64,000 nt of DNA. It comes from Bacteroidaceae bacterium. Its GTDB lineage: Bacteria; Bacteroidota; Bacteroidia; Bacteroidales; Bacteroidaceae. Both the position numbers and the translations under genes were made by a program. The notes below the pieces were generated by a model. The model searched no databases, was not told the DNA's origin, and was given only the letters and a program-made list of their open reading frames with translations. The stretch is taken from contig JAFYPH010000061.1 in the NCBI GenBank assembly GCA_017547585.1, positions 62,001 through 126,000 of the forward strand, given 5' to 3'. Positions 53,235-63,177 of this stretch are shown here, piece by piece (position 1 is the stretch's first letter; the number at the start of each line of letters is the position of its first letter).

Positions 53235-54113
53235 ATGATATCAATAATAATTTGTACTAACACAAAATTAAATAACGTCTTTATAAAAAACATAGACGAG
53301 ACTATTGGCACAAGGGATTATGAAATAATTACAATAGATACATCACAAAAAAAACATTCAATACACGAGGCTTATAATATAGGCACAGAAAAAGCCCAAT
53401 ACCCATTCTTATGCTTTTTACACAACGATATAATATTTAGAACAAGTAATTGGGGGAATCTAATAATTGAGGCATTCAAAGACAAAAAAATAGGAGTTTT
53501 AGGTGTCATTGGAGCAAAAACTACAATGGAATATTCTTGGGGATGGTGGGAAAATCCATTTCACGAAGGATGTATAATTCAAAATTACTCGCATAACGCA
53601 CTAAACATCCCTAATAAATACATTGAAGAAACAACTCCGATATTGAAAGACGTTGTTGTAGTAGATGGAATGTTTTTAGCGTTACCTAAAACAATTTTCA
53701 AACATATTTCCTTTGATACAAAAACATACAAAGGATTTCATTTGTATGATTCTGATATATGCATGCAAGCGATAGAAAAGGGATATAATGTAAAAGTTGT
53801 AAAAAATATTTTAATAGAACATTATTCATATGGCAATCCAGACAAATATTTTTCTGAAAACATGTATAAGTTCTATCAAAAATGGAAACATAAACTTCCA
53901 ATATACAGCAAAGACATACAAGAAACAGAGATTTTACAACAAAGAGATATTGCAATAAAACATCTTTTTGACTCAAAGTCTGGTGCATATAACAAATCCA
54001 AAAATATTGAAATCAATAAAACTATACAAAAAAATCATTTAACCATTCAACTATCTATATACCTTCCTAAAATAATACGAAAAATTCTATTAAGACCATT
54101 TTCCCTCAGTTAA
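53235..54113 (+). CDS. Glycosyltransferase, StrF-like family 2
   Basis: A 292-residue putative glycosyltransferase of the GT2 fold (StrF-domain type). MISIIICTNTKLNN opens the fold. SIHEAYNIGTEKAQYPFLCFLHNDI includes the HND in place of the DxD motif, then IGVLGVIGAKT, VVVDGMFLALPKTI, and DSDICMQAIEKGYNVKVV follow. Very AT-rich and Lys-rich. The 62 bases before it contain no terminator. Donor and acceptor sugars are unknown. Confidence 0.85.
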   Translation: MISIIICTNTKLNNVFIKNIDETIGTRDYEIITIDTSQKKHSIHEAYNIGTEKAQYPFLCFLHNDIIFRTSNWGNLIIEAFKDKKIGVLGVIGAKTTMEYSWGWWENPFHEGCIIQNYSHNALNIPNKYIEETTPILKDVVVVDGMFLALPKTIFKHISFDTKTYKGFHLYDSDICMQAIEKGYNVKVVKNILIEHYSYGNPDKYFSENMYKFYQKWKHKLPIYSKDIQETEILQQRDIAIKHLFDSKSGAYNKSKNIEINKTIQKNHLTIQLSIYLPKIIRKILLRPFSLS

Positions 54114-54123
54114 TTAAATAAAA

Positions 54124-55047
54124 ATGAAATATTCTTTTGTTTTACCAGCATATAAAGCAACATTCTTCAAAGAAGCACTCGATAGCATATTAACACAAAC
54201 TTACAAAGAGTTTGAACTTATAATTGTAAACGATGCCTCGCCCGAAGATTTAGATTCAATTGTAAACAGTTACAGCGACGCACGCATTCGTTATTACAAA
54301 AACGAAAAAAACATCGGCGGAAAAGACCTCGTAGCACAATGGAATCATTGCTTAGAATATGCTCAGGGTGATTATATAATCTTGGCATCCGATGACGATG
54401 TCTACCATCAGGAATATCTTGAAAAAATGGATGTTTTAGTCAATAAATATACCGAAGTAAATGTATTTAGACCAAGGGTACAATATATTGATGAGAATGG
54501 TAAAATTACAGGAATATGTGGATGTATTGCAGACAAAGTGAGTTGGTTGGAATATTGGTATTATTGGGGACACGTAGGTAGTTCTATAGGGCATATTATA
54601 TTTAATAGAACTAAATTGATAGAAAATGGCGGTTTTGTAAATTTCCCAATGGGATGGGGAAGCGATGATGCTACAATATTAATGATGGGCAAAAATGGAA
54701 TATGTTTTGAAAGCGAAATATTGTATTCGTTTAGAAATTCAGGCCAAAATATAAGTTCAGCATTAAATAGTTATAACTCATTAGTAAAAAAAGTAGAAGC
54801 AAGAGAAAAATTTTATATTTTGTTGAAAAAAAACTTAAACGAGTGCCAAGCAGATACTGCCCTAGAAAGATATTATCGTAATGTTTCAATTGAAAACATC
54901 AATAATATTTTTCAAAGTATAACAGTACATTTAATAAGTCAAACCTCTTTTATATCTGCGTTACGAGTTCTCCCCCAATTAATAAATATAGAATACATTA
55001 AACCATTAGTTGCTTTGAAACGAATCTTTATGAATATTTATAAATAA
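54124..55047 (+). CDS. Glycosyltransferase family 2
   Basis: A 307-residue GT2 enzyme, inverting type. It has FVLPAYKATFFKEALDSILTQTYKEFELIIVNDAS at the N-terminus and DDDVYHQEYLEKM as the metal-binding segment. A later SSIGHIIFNRTKLIENGG, WGSDDATILMMGK acid pair contributes the acceptor/catalytic region. No membrane segment. It lies ten bases after the preceding transferase and shares its AT-rich composition. Confidence 0.9.
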   Translation: MKYSFVLPAYKATFFKEALDSILTQTYKEFELIIVNDASPEDLDSIVNSYSDARIRYYKNEKNIGGKDLVAQWNHCLEYAQGDYIILASDDDVYHQEYLEKMDVLVNKYTEVNVFRPRVQYIDENGKITGICGCIADKVSWLEYWYYWGHVGSSIGHIIFNRTKLIENGGFVNFPMGWGSDDATILMMGKNGICFESEILYSFRNSGQNISSALNSYNSLVKKVEAREKFYILLKKNLNECQADTALERYYRNVSIENINNIFQSITVHLISQTSFISALRVLPQLINIEYIKPLVALKRIFMNIYK

Positions 55048-55058
55048 ACTATTGATAT

Positions 55059-55964
55059 ATGATTTCAATTATTGTACCGATTTATAACTCCGAGAAATAT
55101 CTCAATCGTTGCATAAATAGTATATTGGTTCAAACTTTTACAGACTTTGAACTATTATTGATAAATGATGGTTCAACTGACTCATCTGGTGATATCTGTA
55201 ACGAACATGCAAAAAAAGATTCACGCATACGAGTGTTCCATAAAAAAAATGGTGGAGTCACTAGTGCAAGGCGCCTAGGGGTTGAAGAATCAAAGGGAGA
55301 ATACATTTCATTTGTAGATAGTGATGATAACTTATACCCAAAGTCACTAGAGATTTTGATAAACAATATAACGAGTAACGATATTGACATTGTTGTTAGT
55401 GATATTGCCAATGAATCTATAATATCAGGCCAGGAGTTTGTCAAAAATAGTTTATTGTGGCGTGTACAGGCCAGTGTATGGGGAAGATTATATCGAAAAG
55501 ATTTATTTGACAATACATCTTTTGATGTATCACGCAATTTAATTGTTGGCGAAGACCTTTTTATGAATATTAAAGTTGGCCTAAAAGCAAGACTTGTAAA
55601 ATGTATAAATCAAAGTGTATATAATTACTATAAAAATCCTAATTCTATTACCTGCACACGAAGTGCTTCGTTAGAGTATGAAAAATTCTACATTGATGAA
55701 ATCTCAAGAGCCTTAGGAGATAAAATCAATGAATTTAAGGATGAACTTTACAATATTAAATTAGGAGCACTAGAGTTTTTAATAGTGTGTAAAGTTTCGG
55801 TTTCATATACTCAAGATTGGATTATAGACTTAATTTCATGGAGTAAGAACAAGAAACTATCATTCAGGCAATGGTGTGTTATATATATACGCCACAATTT
55901 ACTTTGTAAATATATATTAGCAATAGAAAAACGTATAAAAAAATTCTTTATTCGCCATGATTGA
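55059..55964 (+). CDS. Glycosyltransferase family 2
   Basis: A 301-residue GT2 enzyme. MISIIVPIYNSEKYLNRC and ILVQTFTDFELLLINDGSTDSSGDIC are the nucleotide-binding part. SFVDSDDNLYP is the DxD region, and ASVWGRLYRKDLFDN with VGEDLFMNIKVG forms the second half of the active site. The C-terminus is basic and may contact the membrane. It overlaps the next gene by eight bases and is AT-rich. Confidence 0.92.
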   Translation: MISIIVPIYNSEKYLNRCINSILVQTFTDFELLLINDGSTDSSGDICNEHAKKDSRIRVFHKKNGGVTSARRLGVEESKGEYISFVDSDDNLYPKSLEILINNITSNDIDIVVSDIANESIISGQEFVKNSLLWRVQASVWGRLYRKDLFDNTSFDVSRNLIVGEDLFMNIKVGLKARLVKCINQSVYNYYKNPNSITCTRSASLEYEKFYIDEISRALGDKINEFKDELYNIKLGALEFLIVCKVSVSYTQDWIIDLISWSKNKKLSFRQWCVIYIRHNLLCKYILAIEKRIKKFFIRHD

Positions 55965-56805
55965 ATATAAGTTTACAATATTTACCCCCTTGCATAATGG
56001 AGCAAAAACCATACATAGGGTTGTTGAATCATTAGACAATTCTATTTATCGTAACTTTGAATGGATTGTTGTAAATGATGGTTCTACAGATGAAAGTATA
56101 AATATCCTCAATAAATTAGTCGAAAACAAAGACTGGGATTTAACAATTATCGATTGGAAAGATAATAGGGGAAAGCATATTGCTTGGAATGAAGCCGCAA
56201 GAATTGCTAAGGGTGATATATTTATTGTTATTGATTGTGATGATGCATTTGCAAATACAGCATTATCATTCTTTAATGAAAAATGGAATTTGTATTTTAG
56301 CAATAATAAAATATGTGGTATAAGTGCTTTATGCGTAGACTCAAACACACACGAAGTGAGCGGAGCAGAATATCCATATGATGGTATAATATCTAATTAC
56401 GGAGATTTTCTCAATATACATAAAGTTTGGGGAGATAAAATGAGTTCATTTAGAACAGAATATGTAAAAATATTCCCTTTCCCAGAAATAAAAGCGAATT
56501 ATTATACAGAATGCTATTTACACTATTCTTTAGGAGAGAGATTCCTAACGGTAGGATATAATGAAAAATTATACTATTATTATTATGAAAGCACGTCAAT
56601 AACTCACACTAAAACTGAAACAAGAAATAATATTTACATGATTGCTCATTATCAACGTTGGCATATTCCAAGAGTTGCTATTTCCTTATTAAAAATTCGT
56701 CCTCGTGAGTTGGCACGATGTATTAAGGAGTTAATCATAACAACAATAAAGTATAAAATAATGAGTTGGTTAAAGATCGAAGAAGTAAAATATTCAAATA
56801 ATTAA
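55957..56805 (+). CDS. Glycosyltransferase family 2
   Basis: A 282-residue GT2 enzyme. FTIFTPLHNGAKTIHRVVESL then FEWIVVNDGSTDESINIL are the donor-binding segment, and IFIVIDCDDAFANTAL carries the DxDD metal site. DKMSSFRTEYVKIFPFPE and a late Tyr-rich stretch follow. It shows the family fold found in Bacteroides capsule loci. It overlaps the previous gene by eight bases and is followed after one base by the next transferase. Confidence 0.9.
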   Translation: MIEYKFTIFTPLHNGAKTIHRVVESLDNSIYRNFEWIVVNDGSTDESINILNKLVENKDWDLTIIDWKDNRGKHIAWNEAARIAKGDIFIVIDCDDAFANTALSFFNEKWNLYFSNNKICGISALCVDSNTHEVSGAEYPYDGIISNYGDFLNIHKVWGDKMSSFRTEYVKIFPFPEIKANYYTECYLHYSLGERFLTVGYNEKLYYYYYESTSITHTKTETRNNIYMIAHYQRWHIPRVAISLLKIRPRELARCIKELIITTIKYKIMSWLKIEEVKYSNN

Positions 56806-56806
56806 A

Positions 56807-57784
56807 ATGCAATACACAGCAGTAATACGCACATTAGGTAAAAGCGGTGAGCTCTACCAACAAACGCTGAACTCATTAATGCAACAGACTATAAAGCCTG
56901 TTGCTATTGTTGTGTATATAGCAGAGGGGTATCCCATTCCCAAAGAGACTGTTGGAATTGAACAATATATCTATGTAAAAAAGGGTATGGTAGCGCAACG
57001 TGCGTTGCCATACAACGAGGTAAAGACTGAATACATTTTATTCCTGGATGACGATGTCTACTTGCCGCCACATGCTGTGGAAAAACTTTACAATGAGATG
57101 GTGGCAGAGAATGGTCGGGTTATTGCACCATGCACTTTTCCCAACCACGAAGCATCTTTTTCTGCTAAATTGCGAAAATCGTTGATGGGCAAAGAGGTGT
57201 GCCGATTTTTCAAAGATGACAGATGGGCATTTAAAGTTCTTCGCACGGCGGGATTCTCATACAATAACAACCCTACAAAAGCAGTATATGAGTCACAGAC
57301 AAATGCCGGAAATTGTTTCCTTTGTTGCAAAAAAGATTTCCTCGACACGCATTACGAAGAAGAATTGTGGCTTGATGAAACTCCATATGCGCTACCTGAT
57401 GATCAAGTGATGTTTTATAAAATGTATCTGCACGGACTAAAAATATTAACATCATTCGATAGCGGTATTATACATTTGGATGCCGGCAGTACAATGGCAG
57501 ACAGCAACGACCGCATGACGCGACTAATATATTCGGAATATAGAAACAAGCTTATATTTTGGAAGCGTTTCCTTTATGAGCCCGAAAAGAATATAATAAA
57601 AAAAGCAGGAGCAATAATTGCACTTACATATGTATATACATTGCAAGCAATTAAACAGACAAAGCAAATTATTACCGGGAACAAAGAGGTTGTTCGTGCA
57701 TTATGGAATGGAGTAAGAGACGGTATGGAATATTGCAAAAGCAAGGAATACAAAGACTCTCCCAAAATATGCAAACAAAGATGA
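56807..57784 (+). CDS. Glycosyltransferase family 2-like
   Basis: A 325-residue GT2-like enzyme. YTAVIRTLGKSGELYQQTL and SLMQQTIKPVAIVVYIAEG open the fold; LFLDDDVYLPPHAVEKLY is a textbook DDD metal site. A cysteine pair in NAGNCFLCCKKDFLDTHYEEELW and DDQVMFYKMYLHG follow. C-terminal hydrophobic segment AGAIIALTYVYTLQAI may anchor it. Composition is closer to average than the preceding genes. It overlaps the next gene by four bases. Confidence 0.88.
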   Translation: MQYTAVIRTLGKSGELYQQTLNSLMQQTIKPVAIVVYIAEGYPIPKETVGIEQYIYVKKGMVAQRALPYNEVKTEYILFLDDDVYLPPHAVEKLYNEMVAENGRVIAPCTFPNHEASFSAKLRKSLMGKEVCRFFKDDRWAFKVLRTAGFSYNNNPTKAVYESQTNAGNCFLCCKKDFLDTHYEEELWLDETPYALPDDQVMFYKMYLHGLKILTSFDSGIIHLDAGSTMADSNDRMTRLIYSEYRNKLIFWKRFLYEPEKNIIKKAGAIIALTYVYTLQAIKQTKQIITGNKEVVRALWNGVRDGMEYCKSKEYKDSPKICKQR

Positions 57785-58914
57785 AAAAGAAGATACTCTT
57801 TCTAATGCCCGCACTACCCGGTGGTGGTGCTGAAAAAGTATTGATTGATATTTTAAAGAATATTGATTACACTGCATATGCAGTGACACTTTTTCTCGAA
57901 TACAAAGAAGGTGTCTACTTACAAGATATTCCCAAGAATGTAGAGGTACTCTCATTGCACAAAAGCAACAACATATGGTTTCAGCGACTACACCGTAGAC
58001 TCACCGAACGACGCATATATGGAATATTCCACGAATTTGTTTACCGCACAATGTTCCTGTGGTTAATGAGAGGAAGGAATTTCGACACCATTGTCTCATT
58101 TTTAGAAGGGGCGGCATTAAAGTTCCATTCATATATAACAAAAAAAGCAAACAAAAACCTATCGTGGGTACACATTGATCTTAAAAAGAAGCACTGGTCT
58201 CTTGACTTCTTTCGCAACGAACAGGACGAAGCACGATGCTATGCAATGATGGATAAAATTGTATTTGTCTCGGAAGACGCCAAACAACGTTTCTTGGAAC
58301 TATTCCCCATTGAAAGCGAAAAGTGCTGTGTGCAATACAATTTAATTGATGGAGAGGAGATAAAAAGGCAGTCGAAATCTATCTATGTAGAAAAAAGAAA
58401 ATTCACTATATGTATGGCCGGTCGCTTGAATAGACAAAAAAGATACGACCGAGCAATAGAAGTTGCCCATCTTCTAAAAAACAATGGCTACGACGTTGAT
58501 TTTTGGATATTAGGAACAGGGGAATTGGAACGGGAATTAAAAGAACAGATAAAAAAATACGGACTGGAAGATTACGTTCATATGAAGGGATTCGTAAAGC
58601 CACCGTATGCCTATGTTGCACAAGCTGACATATTTTTAAACACATCGGAATCGGAAGGATACCCGCTTACAATATGCGAGGCATTATGTTTAGGGGTTCC
58701 GACTGTTGCTACATCAATTACAGGAGCAACAGAGATTTTATCCAATTCGCAATACGGACTATTGACCGATGAAAATATTACTTCGATATACAATGGTGTA
58801 AAATCATTGATAGACAATGATAGTCTGCGCAAAGAGTATGCAACAAAGGCATTGGAAAGAGCCGAAATGTTTCAAGTGAAAGAGACAATGGCTCGTATAT
58901 ATTCTATGATATAA
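57781..58914 (+). CDS. Glycosyltransferase family 4
   Basis: A 377-residue GT-B type retaining transferase. MKKKILFLMPALPGGGAEKV gives the N-terminal loop of GT4 (GGGAEKV, about 14-20). The C-terminal domain has FTICMAGRLNRQKRYDRAIE, VDFWILGTGELERELKEQI, HMKGFVKPPYAYVAQADIFLNTSESEGYPLTICEALCLGVPTVA, the last being the E-x7-E nucleotide-sugar site. The ATG at 57781 (overlapping the prior stop) is chosen; the longer frame is in the preceding gene. Confidence 0.93.
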   Translation: MKKKILFLMPALPGGGAEKVLIDILKNIDYTAYAVTLFLEYKEGVYLQDIPKNVEVLSLHKSNNIWFQRLHRRLTERRIYGIFHEFVYRTMFLWLMRGRNFDTIVSFLEGAALKFHSYITKKANKNLSWVHIDLKKKHWSLDFFRNEQDEARCYAMMDKIVFVSEDAKQRFLELFPIESEKCCVQYNLIDGEEIKRQSKSIYVEKRKFTICMAGRLNRQKRYDRAIEVAHLLKNNGYDVDFWILGTGELERELKEQIKKYGLEDYVHMKGFVKPPYAYVAQADIFLNTSESEGYPLTICEALCLGVPTVATSITGATEILSNSQYGLLTDENITSIYNGVKSLIDNDSLRKEYATKALERAEMFQVKETMARIYSMI

Positions 58915-58925
58915 ATTAACATAGC

Positions 58926-59786
58926 ATGAAGCACGCCTACCTGATTATCGCTCATAATGAATTTGAGATACTGAAAAAACTCGTATCACTCTTGGACAAC
59001 GAGCACAATGACATTTACATTCATTTCGATGCTAAAGTAGCAACATTGCCTATAATAGAAACAACTAAATCGCAACTATATATACTTAAAAAAAGAATTG
59101 ATGTACGTTGGGCAGACTATAGTCAAGTAGAAACAGAAATGACGTTGTTACAAGAAGCTTTTTCAAAATTACGCTATGATTATTTTCATATAATATCCGG
59201 AGTAGACTTACCCATAAAGCCACAGAATTACATACACAAATTCTTCGAAAAAAACAGGGGGAAGGAATTCATTGACTATTGTCTTTTCGGATTTACGGAC
59301 AAAATGAATAGGAATGCAAAAATGTGGCATCTATTCCCAAAAGATTTCAAGAACATAGGACGTTTATCCATCTTTAAAAGGATTTTCAGAGCCGCTTTTA
59401 TACGCATACAGCAAATTTTCGGATTAAAAAGAAACAAAAACATTGATTTCAGAACAGGTAGCAATTGGGTGAGCATAACCGCCGAATTCACAGAGTACCT
59501 GCTGTCGCGAAAAGATAATATAAGAAAAACATACACGCATACATTCTGTGCCGACGAGATTTTCATACAGACAGAATGTTGGAACTCCGAATTCAGAAAC
59601 AACCTTTATGACTATTCAGAAAATTATAGAGGCCATATGCGCCTTATAGATTGGGGGCGCGGAACGCCCTATACATGGCAAAACAACGATTATGAAGAAC
59701 TGATGCAATCGGATAGATTGTTTGCTCGAAAATTTTCTTCTGAAAATATGGAGATTGTAGATAGAATTGCTGCTTCAATTAAATAA
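58926..59786 (+). CDS. GT14-type beta-N-acetylglucosaminyltransferase (core-2/I-branching family)
   Basis: A 286-residue enzyme of the core-2/I-branching fold. MKHAYLIIAHNEFEILKKLV, NDIYIHFDAKVA, VRWADYSQVETEMTLLQEA and YFHIISGVDLPIKPQNYI are all family hallmarks. RTGSNWVSITAEFTEYLL, TFCADEIFIQTECWNS carry the catalytic Glu region. It probably adds a branching GlcNAc or xylose-like residue, so the polymer may be branched. Starts 11 bases after the GT4 gene. Confidence 0.9.
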   Translation: MKHAYLIIAHNEFEILKKLVSLLDNEHNDIYIHFDAKVATLPIIETTKSQLYILKKRIDVRWADYSQVETEMTLLQEAFSKLRYDYFHIISGVDLPIKPQNYIHKFFEKNRGKEFIDYCLFGFTDKMNRNAKMWHLFPKDFKNIGRLSIFKRIFRAAFIRIQQIFGLKRNKNIDFRTGSNWVSITAEFTEYLLSRKDNIRKTYTHTFCADEIFIQTECWNSEFRNNLYDYSENYRGHMRLIDWGRGTPYTWQNNDYEELMQSDRLFARKFSSENMEIVDRIAASIK

Positions 59787-59792
59787 CAACCC

Positions 59793-60818
59793 ATGCACAA
59801 CCCTAAAGTTTCAATAATAGTACCCGTCTACAATGTATCGCAATACATAGATGCCTGTTTACGCTCCATAGAGGCGCAAAGTTACAGGAATATAGAAGTG
59901 ATATTTGTGGACGACTGCGGAACAGACAATAGCGTAGCGCAGATAAAAGAATACACTGCAACGCACAGCGCTTTTCCACAGTACAAGATAATTTCGCACA
60001 CTCGCAACAGAGGCCTGTCGGCCGCAAGGAACAGCGGCACCGATGCAGCAACCGGAGACTATATATACTACCTCGACAGCGACGACACGATAGCCGCAAC
60101 ATGCATCGAGAGCCTTGTAGCGCCACTGAAGAAAAAGGCGTATGACGTGGTGATAGGCGGTGTCAGCGAAGAGCGTGAAGGCGAAGAAGCCTCTACAATC
60201 TCCCTGCGCGAAGGCACCATTGACGAGCCTTTAAAAGCATATGCCAATGGTGAGTGGTACGTGATGGCGTGGAACAAACTATGCAACAGAGAATTCATAC
60301 AGAGCAAAAGACTCCGTTTCAAAGAGGGAATGTTGCACGAGGATGTTGCATGGAGTTTTCAACTTGCGTGTCTGTGCCGAACAATGTATGCAGTGAACAC
60401 AATCACATACAATTACAAAATTAGAAGCGCATCGATAATGACAAGTATGTCCATAGAAAAGGATGTGCAAATATACCTTGAAGCATTTACCGAAATAAAA
60501 AGATTTGTGGAAGAGCAGCAACTGACGCATAACAAGTATGTGTATCAGATGGTCGAGGGCAAAAAGAGCGGCATTCTTTACTCGCTGCTGCAAAAAGGAG
60601 AGTGCGACATATACAACAAATACTACCCCACTTTCCACAAACTGAGCCACATTTCGCCATTCGAGGCATACAGAAAAAAGATGATAGGAATGGGATATCT
60701 GTTGCGCGACGCAAACTACTATCTGCCGCAAAGCGCAGGACGCATATACAAAAAATGCTTCTATCTGTTATTTTACAGATTGAGGGGAAAGAAGATACAA
60801 GGAGCAATATGGAAATAA
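59793..60818 (+). CDS. Glycosyltransferase family 2
   Basis: A 341-residue GT2 enzyme. KVSIIVPVYNVSQYIDAC, IEVIFVDDCGTDNS, NRGLSAARNSGTDAATGDYIYYLDSDDTI (donor and DSDD metal site) and MAWNKLCNREFI, LHEDVAWSFQLAC are seen in order. It closely resembles the next gene, suggesting an old tandem duplication. Its last ten bases overlap that gene's start. Base composition is more balanced than in the 45.9-56.8 kb stretch. Confidence 0.92.
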   Translation: MHNPKVSIIVPVYNVSQYIDACLRSIEAQSYRNIEVIFVDDCGTDNSVAQIKEYTATHSAFPQYKIISHTRNRGLSAARNSGTDAATGDYIYYLDSDDTIAATCIESLVAPLKKKAYDVVIGGVSEEREGEEASTISLREGTIDEPLKAYANGEWYVMAWNKLCNREFIQSKRLRFKEGMLHEDVAWSFQLACLCRTMYAVNTITYNYKIRSASIMTSMSIEKDVQIYLEAFTEIKRFVEEQQLTHNKYVYQMVEGKKSGILYSLLQKGECDIYNKYYPTFHKLSHISPFEAYRKKMIGMGYLLRDANYYLPQSAGRIYKKCFYLLFYRLRGKKIQGAIWK

Positions 60819-61813
60819 GTTCACAGAAGAGAGAAACGGCTATATCCATAATAGTGCCCATGTTTAACGTGGAGCATGTGGTGGATAGATGTTTACAGTC
60901 GTTGTCCGAGCAAAATATAGAAGACATAGAGGTGTTGTTCGTAAACGACTGCAGCACCGATGGCACTGTCGCAAAAATAGCAGCATGGATAGAGAAACAG
61001 AAAAGCACCTCTGCTACATACAGACTTATTAACCACGAAAGTAACAAAGGCGTGGCCGCGGCACGCAACACTGGTCTCGACAATGCCACAGGAAAATACA
61101 TATACTATGTAGATGCCGATGACTACATTGAGCCCGAAACCTTGCGAACACTATACGAAAATGCCGAAACAAATGGTTGGGACATTGCAGGTTGTGAATG
61201 GTTACTGACATTCAAACAGAATGAGCGTCACATGGTGCAACCCGACACGAAAAACGGACGAGAAATGTTCGAAAAGATGACACAGGGAGTGATGCGCTGG
61301 AACTTGTGGTTGTTTCTTGTAAAGCGCGAACTGTACGAAAAAGAGGCAATACGTTTCATTCCCCAAATGAACATGGGCGAAGACCTTATGGTGATGCTGA
61401 AACTATCGCTACTAGCCGACAAAGTGGGAATATTGCACAAGCCGCTGTACCACTACATACAGACAAATGCCGACTCATTGACAAAAAGTTACGAGAAGAG
61501 CATTCCTCAAATAACTGCAAACATTGAGGAGGCAGAAAGATACTTAAGAGAAAAGGGACGCACAGAACTGCTCGACAACATAAATATGCTGAAACTGAAT
61601 GTTAAACTTCCGTTCCTGATATCAGCGAGGAACGAAGATTACCGCATATGGCTCGAGTGGTTTCCCGAAGCCAATAAATATATAGACAACAACAAAGAAT
61701 TGCCATGGCGCACACGCTTTATACAAAAAGCAGCGCGAGCAAAGCAATTCTGGATACTTAAACTATATTATTGGCTGGTAATAAAAGTATTATACGGATT
61801 GATATACAAATAG
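60809..61813 (+). CDS. Glycosyltransferase family 2
   Basis: A 334-residue GT2 enzyme. ISIIVPMFNVEHVVDRC, IEVLFVNDCSTDGT, NKGVAAARNTGLDNATGKYIYYVDADDYI mirror the previous gene residue for residue at many points. RWNLWLFLVKRELYE and MGEDLMVMLKLSL give the second part of the active site. A weakly hydrophobic C-terminal end YYWLVIKVLYGLIYK may touch the membrane. The ATG at 60809 is used because the 69 codons before it lie in the preceding gene. Confidence 0.92.
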   Translation: MEISSQKRETAISIIVPMFNVEHVVDRCLQSLSEQNIEDIEVLFVNDCSTDGTVAKIAAWIEKQKSTSATYRLINHESNKGVAAARNTGLDNATGKYIYYVDADDYIEPETLRTLYENAETNGWDIAGCEWLLTFKQNERHMVQPDTKNGREMFEKMTQGVMRWNLWLFLVKRELYEKEAIRFIPQMNMGEDLMVMLKLSLLADKVGILHKPLYHYIQTNADSLTKSYEKSIPQITANIEEAERYLREKGRTELLDNINMLKLNVKLPFLISARNEDYRIWLEWFPEANKYIDNNKELPWRTRFIQKAARAKQFWILKLYYWLVIKVLYGLIYK

Positions 61814-61819
61814 TCACCT

Positions 61820-63124
61820 ATGCAAAGAATTTTATCTATCATATTAGTGGGAATAATTACAAGTTTAGGATTCTTTCCTACAGAATTTGCAATATTCGCC
61901 GGAAAAAACAGTAAAATGATAATTGCAGGTATAGGATTGCTTGTAATTGCTATACACTCGGCCAATAGGCGCAACAGTATTATCAACCGCGACTTTTTCA
62001 TATTGTTGATATTCGGGTGTCTTGTATCACTCGCAGGATTAGTTGCCACCGCATACAACAACACAAGCGACTACACATATGCAACCTATGTGGTGTCAAT
62101 GCTTGTGTGGTTGTCGAGTTCCTATGTGATAATATCAGCAATGCGCTATGTGCATGGAAAAGCGACAGTTGAAATAGTGATGAATTACCTGATAGCGGTA
62201 TGCGTAGCACAATGCATACTTGCACTTACAATGGACCTATATGCCCCATTAAAAAGATTTATAGATAGTATTGTTGTTGCAAACAATTTTATGGGAACAA
62301 TAGAAAATCGCATGTATGGTCTTGGATGTAGTTTGGACATTGCTGGAACTCGATTTGCTGCTGTTCTTATAATGGTTGCCCACCAATGTATAACTGCGAT
62401 AAAGAGAAACAATAACAAATTGTTTGCATTATATTTGGCAGCATTCACCATTATCACAGCAATTGGAAATATAATCTCACGAACTTCAATAGTAGGAGTT
62501 GTACTTGCAATAATATATTGGCTTTACGCGAGCGGTGTGTTCAATTCGCATATAAATGAAACAGGAAAGAAATTATGGAAAGGAGTTCTAACTGCGCTGC
62601 TAATATCCCTGCCTATAATTATTTACTGCTATTATACCATTCCTGCAATACACTCGCATTTGCGCTTTGCTTTTGAAGGTTTCTTCTCATTAGTAGAAAA
62701 GGGATATTGGGATGTACACTCAAACAACATGCTGAAAAATATGGTCATATTCCCTGAAACAATGAAGACGTGGATTATTGGCGACGGATATTTTAATAAT
62801 CCATTAAATGCAGATTATCACTATATAGGAAAAGGTATCGATGTTTTTTATATGTACACAGATATTGGTTACCTGCGTTTCATTTTCTACTTTGGCATAA
62901 TTGGTACTATAATGTTCTGTTTGTATATGCTAAAGGCCGCAGCAATATGCATCTCAAGGTTCGACGGGTATAAAATGATGTTCTTTTTTATACTCCTCGT
63001 TAACTACATTGTTTGGTGCAAGGTTGCTACAGATATTTTCCTTGTATTTGCGCTATTCCTATGTGTAACAAATGATGACGAGAAACGAGTAAAGGTTATG
63101 GGTGAGGGGTTAAGGGAACGTTGA
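61820..63124 (+). CDS. O-antigen polymerase/ligase-like membrane protein (Wzy-type)
   Basis: A 434-residue protein with about 11 membrane helices and a large periplasmic loop around residues 285-350 (HSHLRFAFEGFFSLVEKGYWD to ADYHYIGKGIDVFYMY). NIISRTSIVGVVLAIIYWL and TDIGYLRFIFYFGIIG fit O-antigen polymerase/ligase proteins. In a locus with a flippase it would join flipped repeat units into the chain. Sequence in this class is poorly conserved, so topology and place carry the call. Confidence 0.82.
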   Translation: MQRILSIILVGIITSLGFFPTEFAIFAGKNSKMIIAGIGLLVIAIHSANRRNSIINRDFFILLIFGCLVSLAGLVATAYNNTSDYTYATYVVSMLVWLSSSYVIISAMRYVHGKATVEIVMNYLIAVCVAQCILALTMDLYAPLKRFIDSIVVANNFMGTIENRMYGLGCSLDIAGTRFAAVLIMVAHQCITAIKRNNNKLFALYLAAFTIITAIGNIISRTSIVGVVLAIIYWLYASGVFNSHINETGKKLWKGVLTALLISLPIIIYCYYTIPAIHSHLRFAFEGFFSLVEKGYWDVHSNNMLKNMVIFPETMKTWIIGDGYFNNPLNADYHYIGKGIDVFYMYTDIGYLRFIFYFGIIGTIMFCLYMLKAAAICISRFDGYKMMFFFILLVNYIVWCKVATDIFLVFALFLCVTNDDEKRVKVMGEGLRER

Positions 63125-63177
63125 ACGAAGGGAATAACGATTAACATAGAACGCTAGGAATTAAATAATATTTCATA

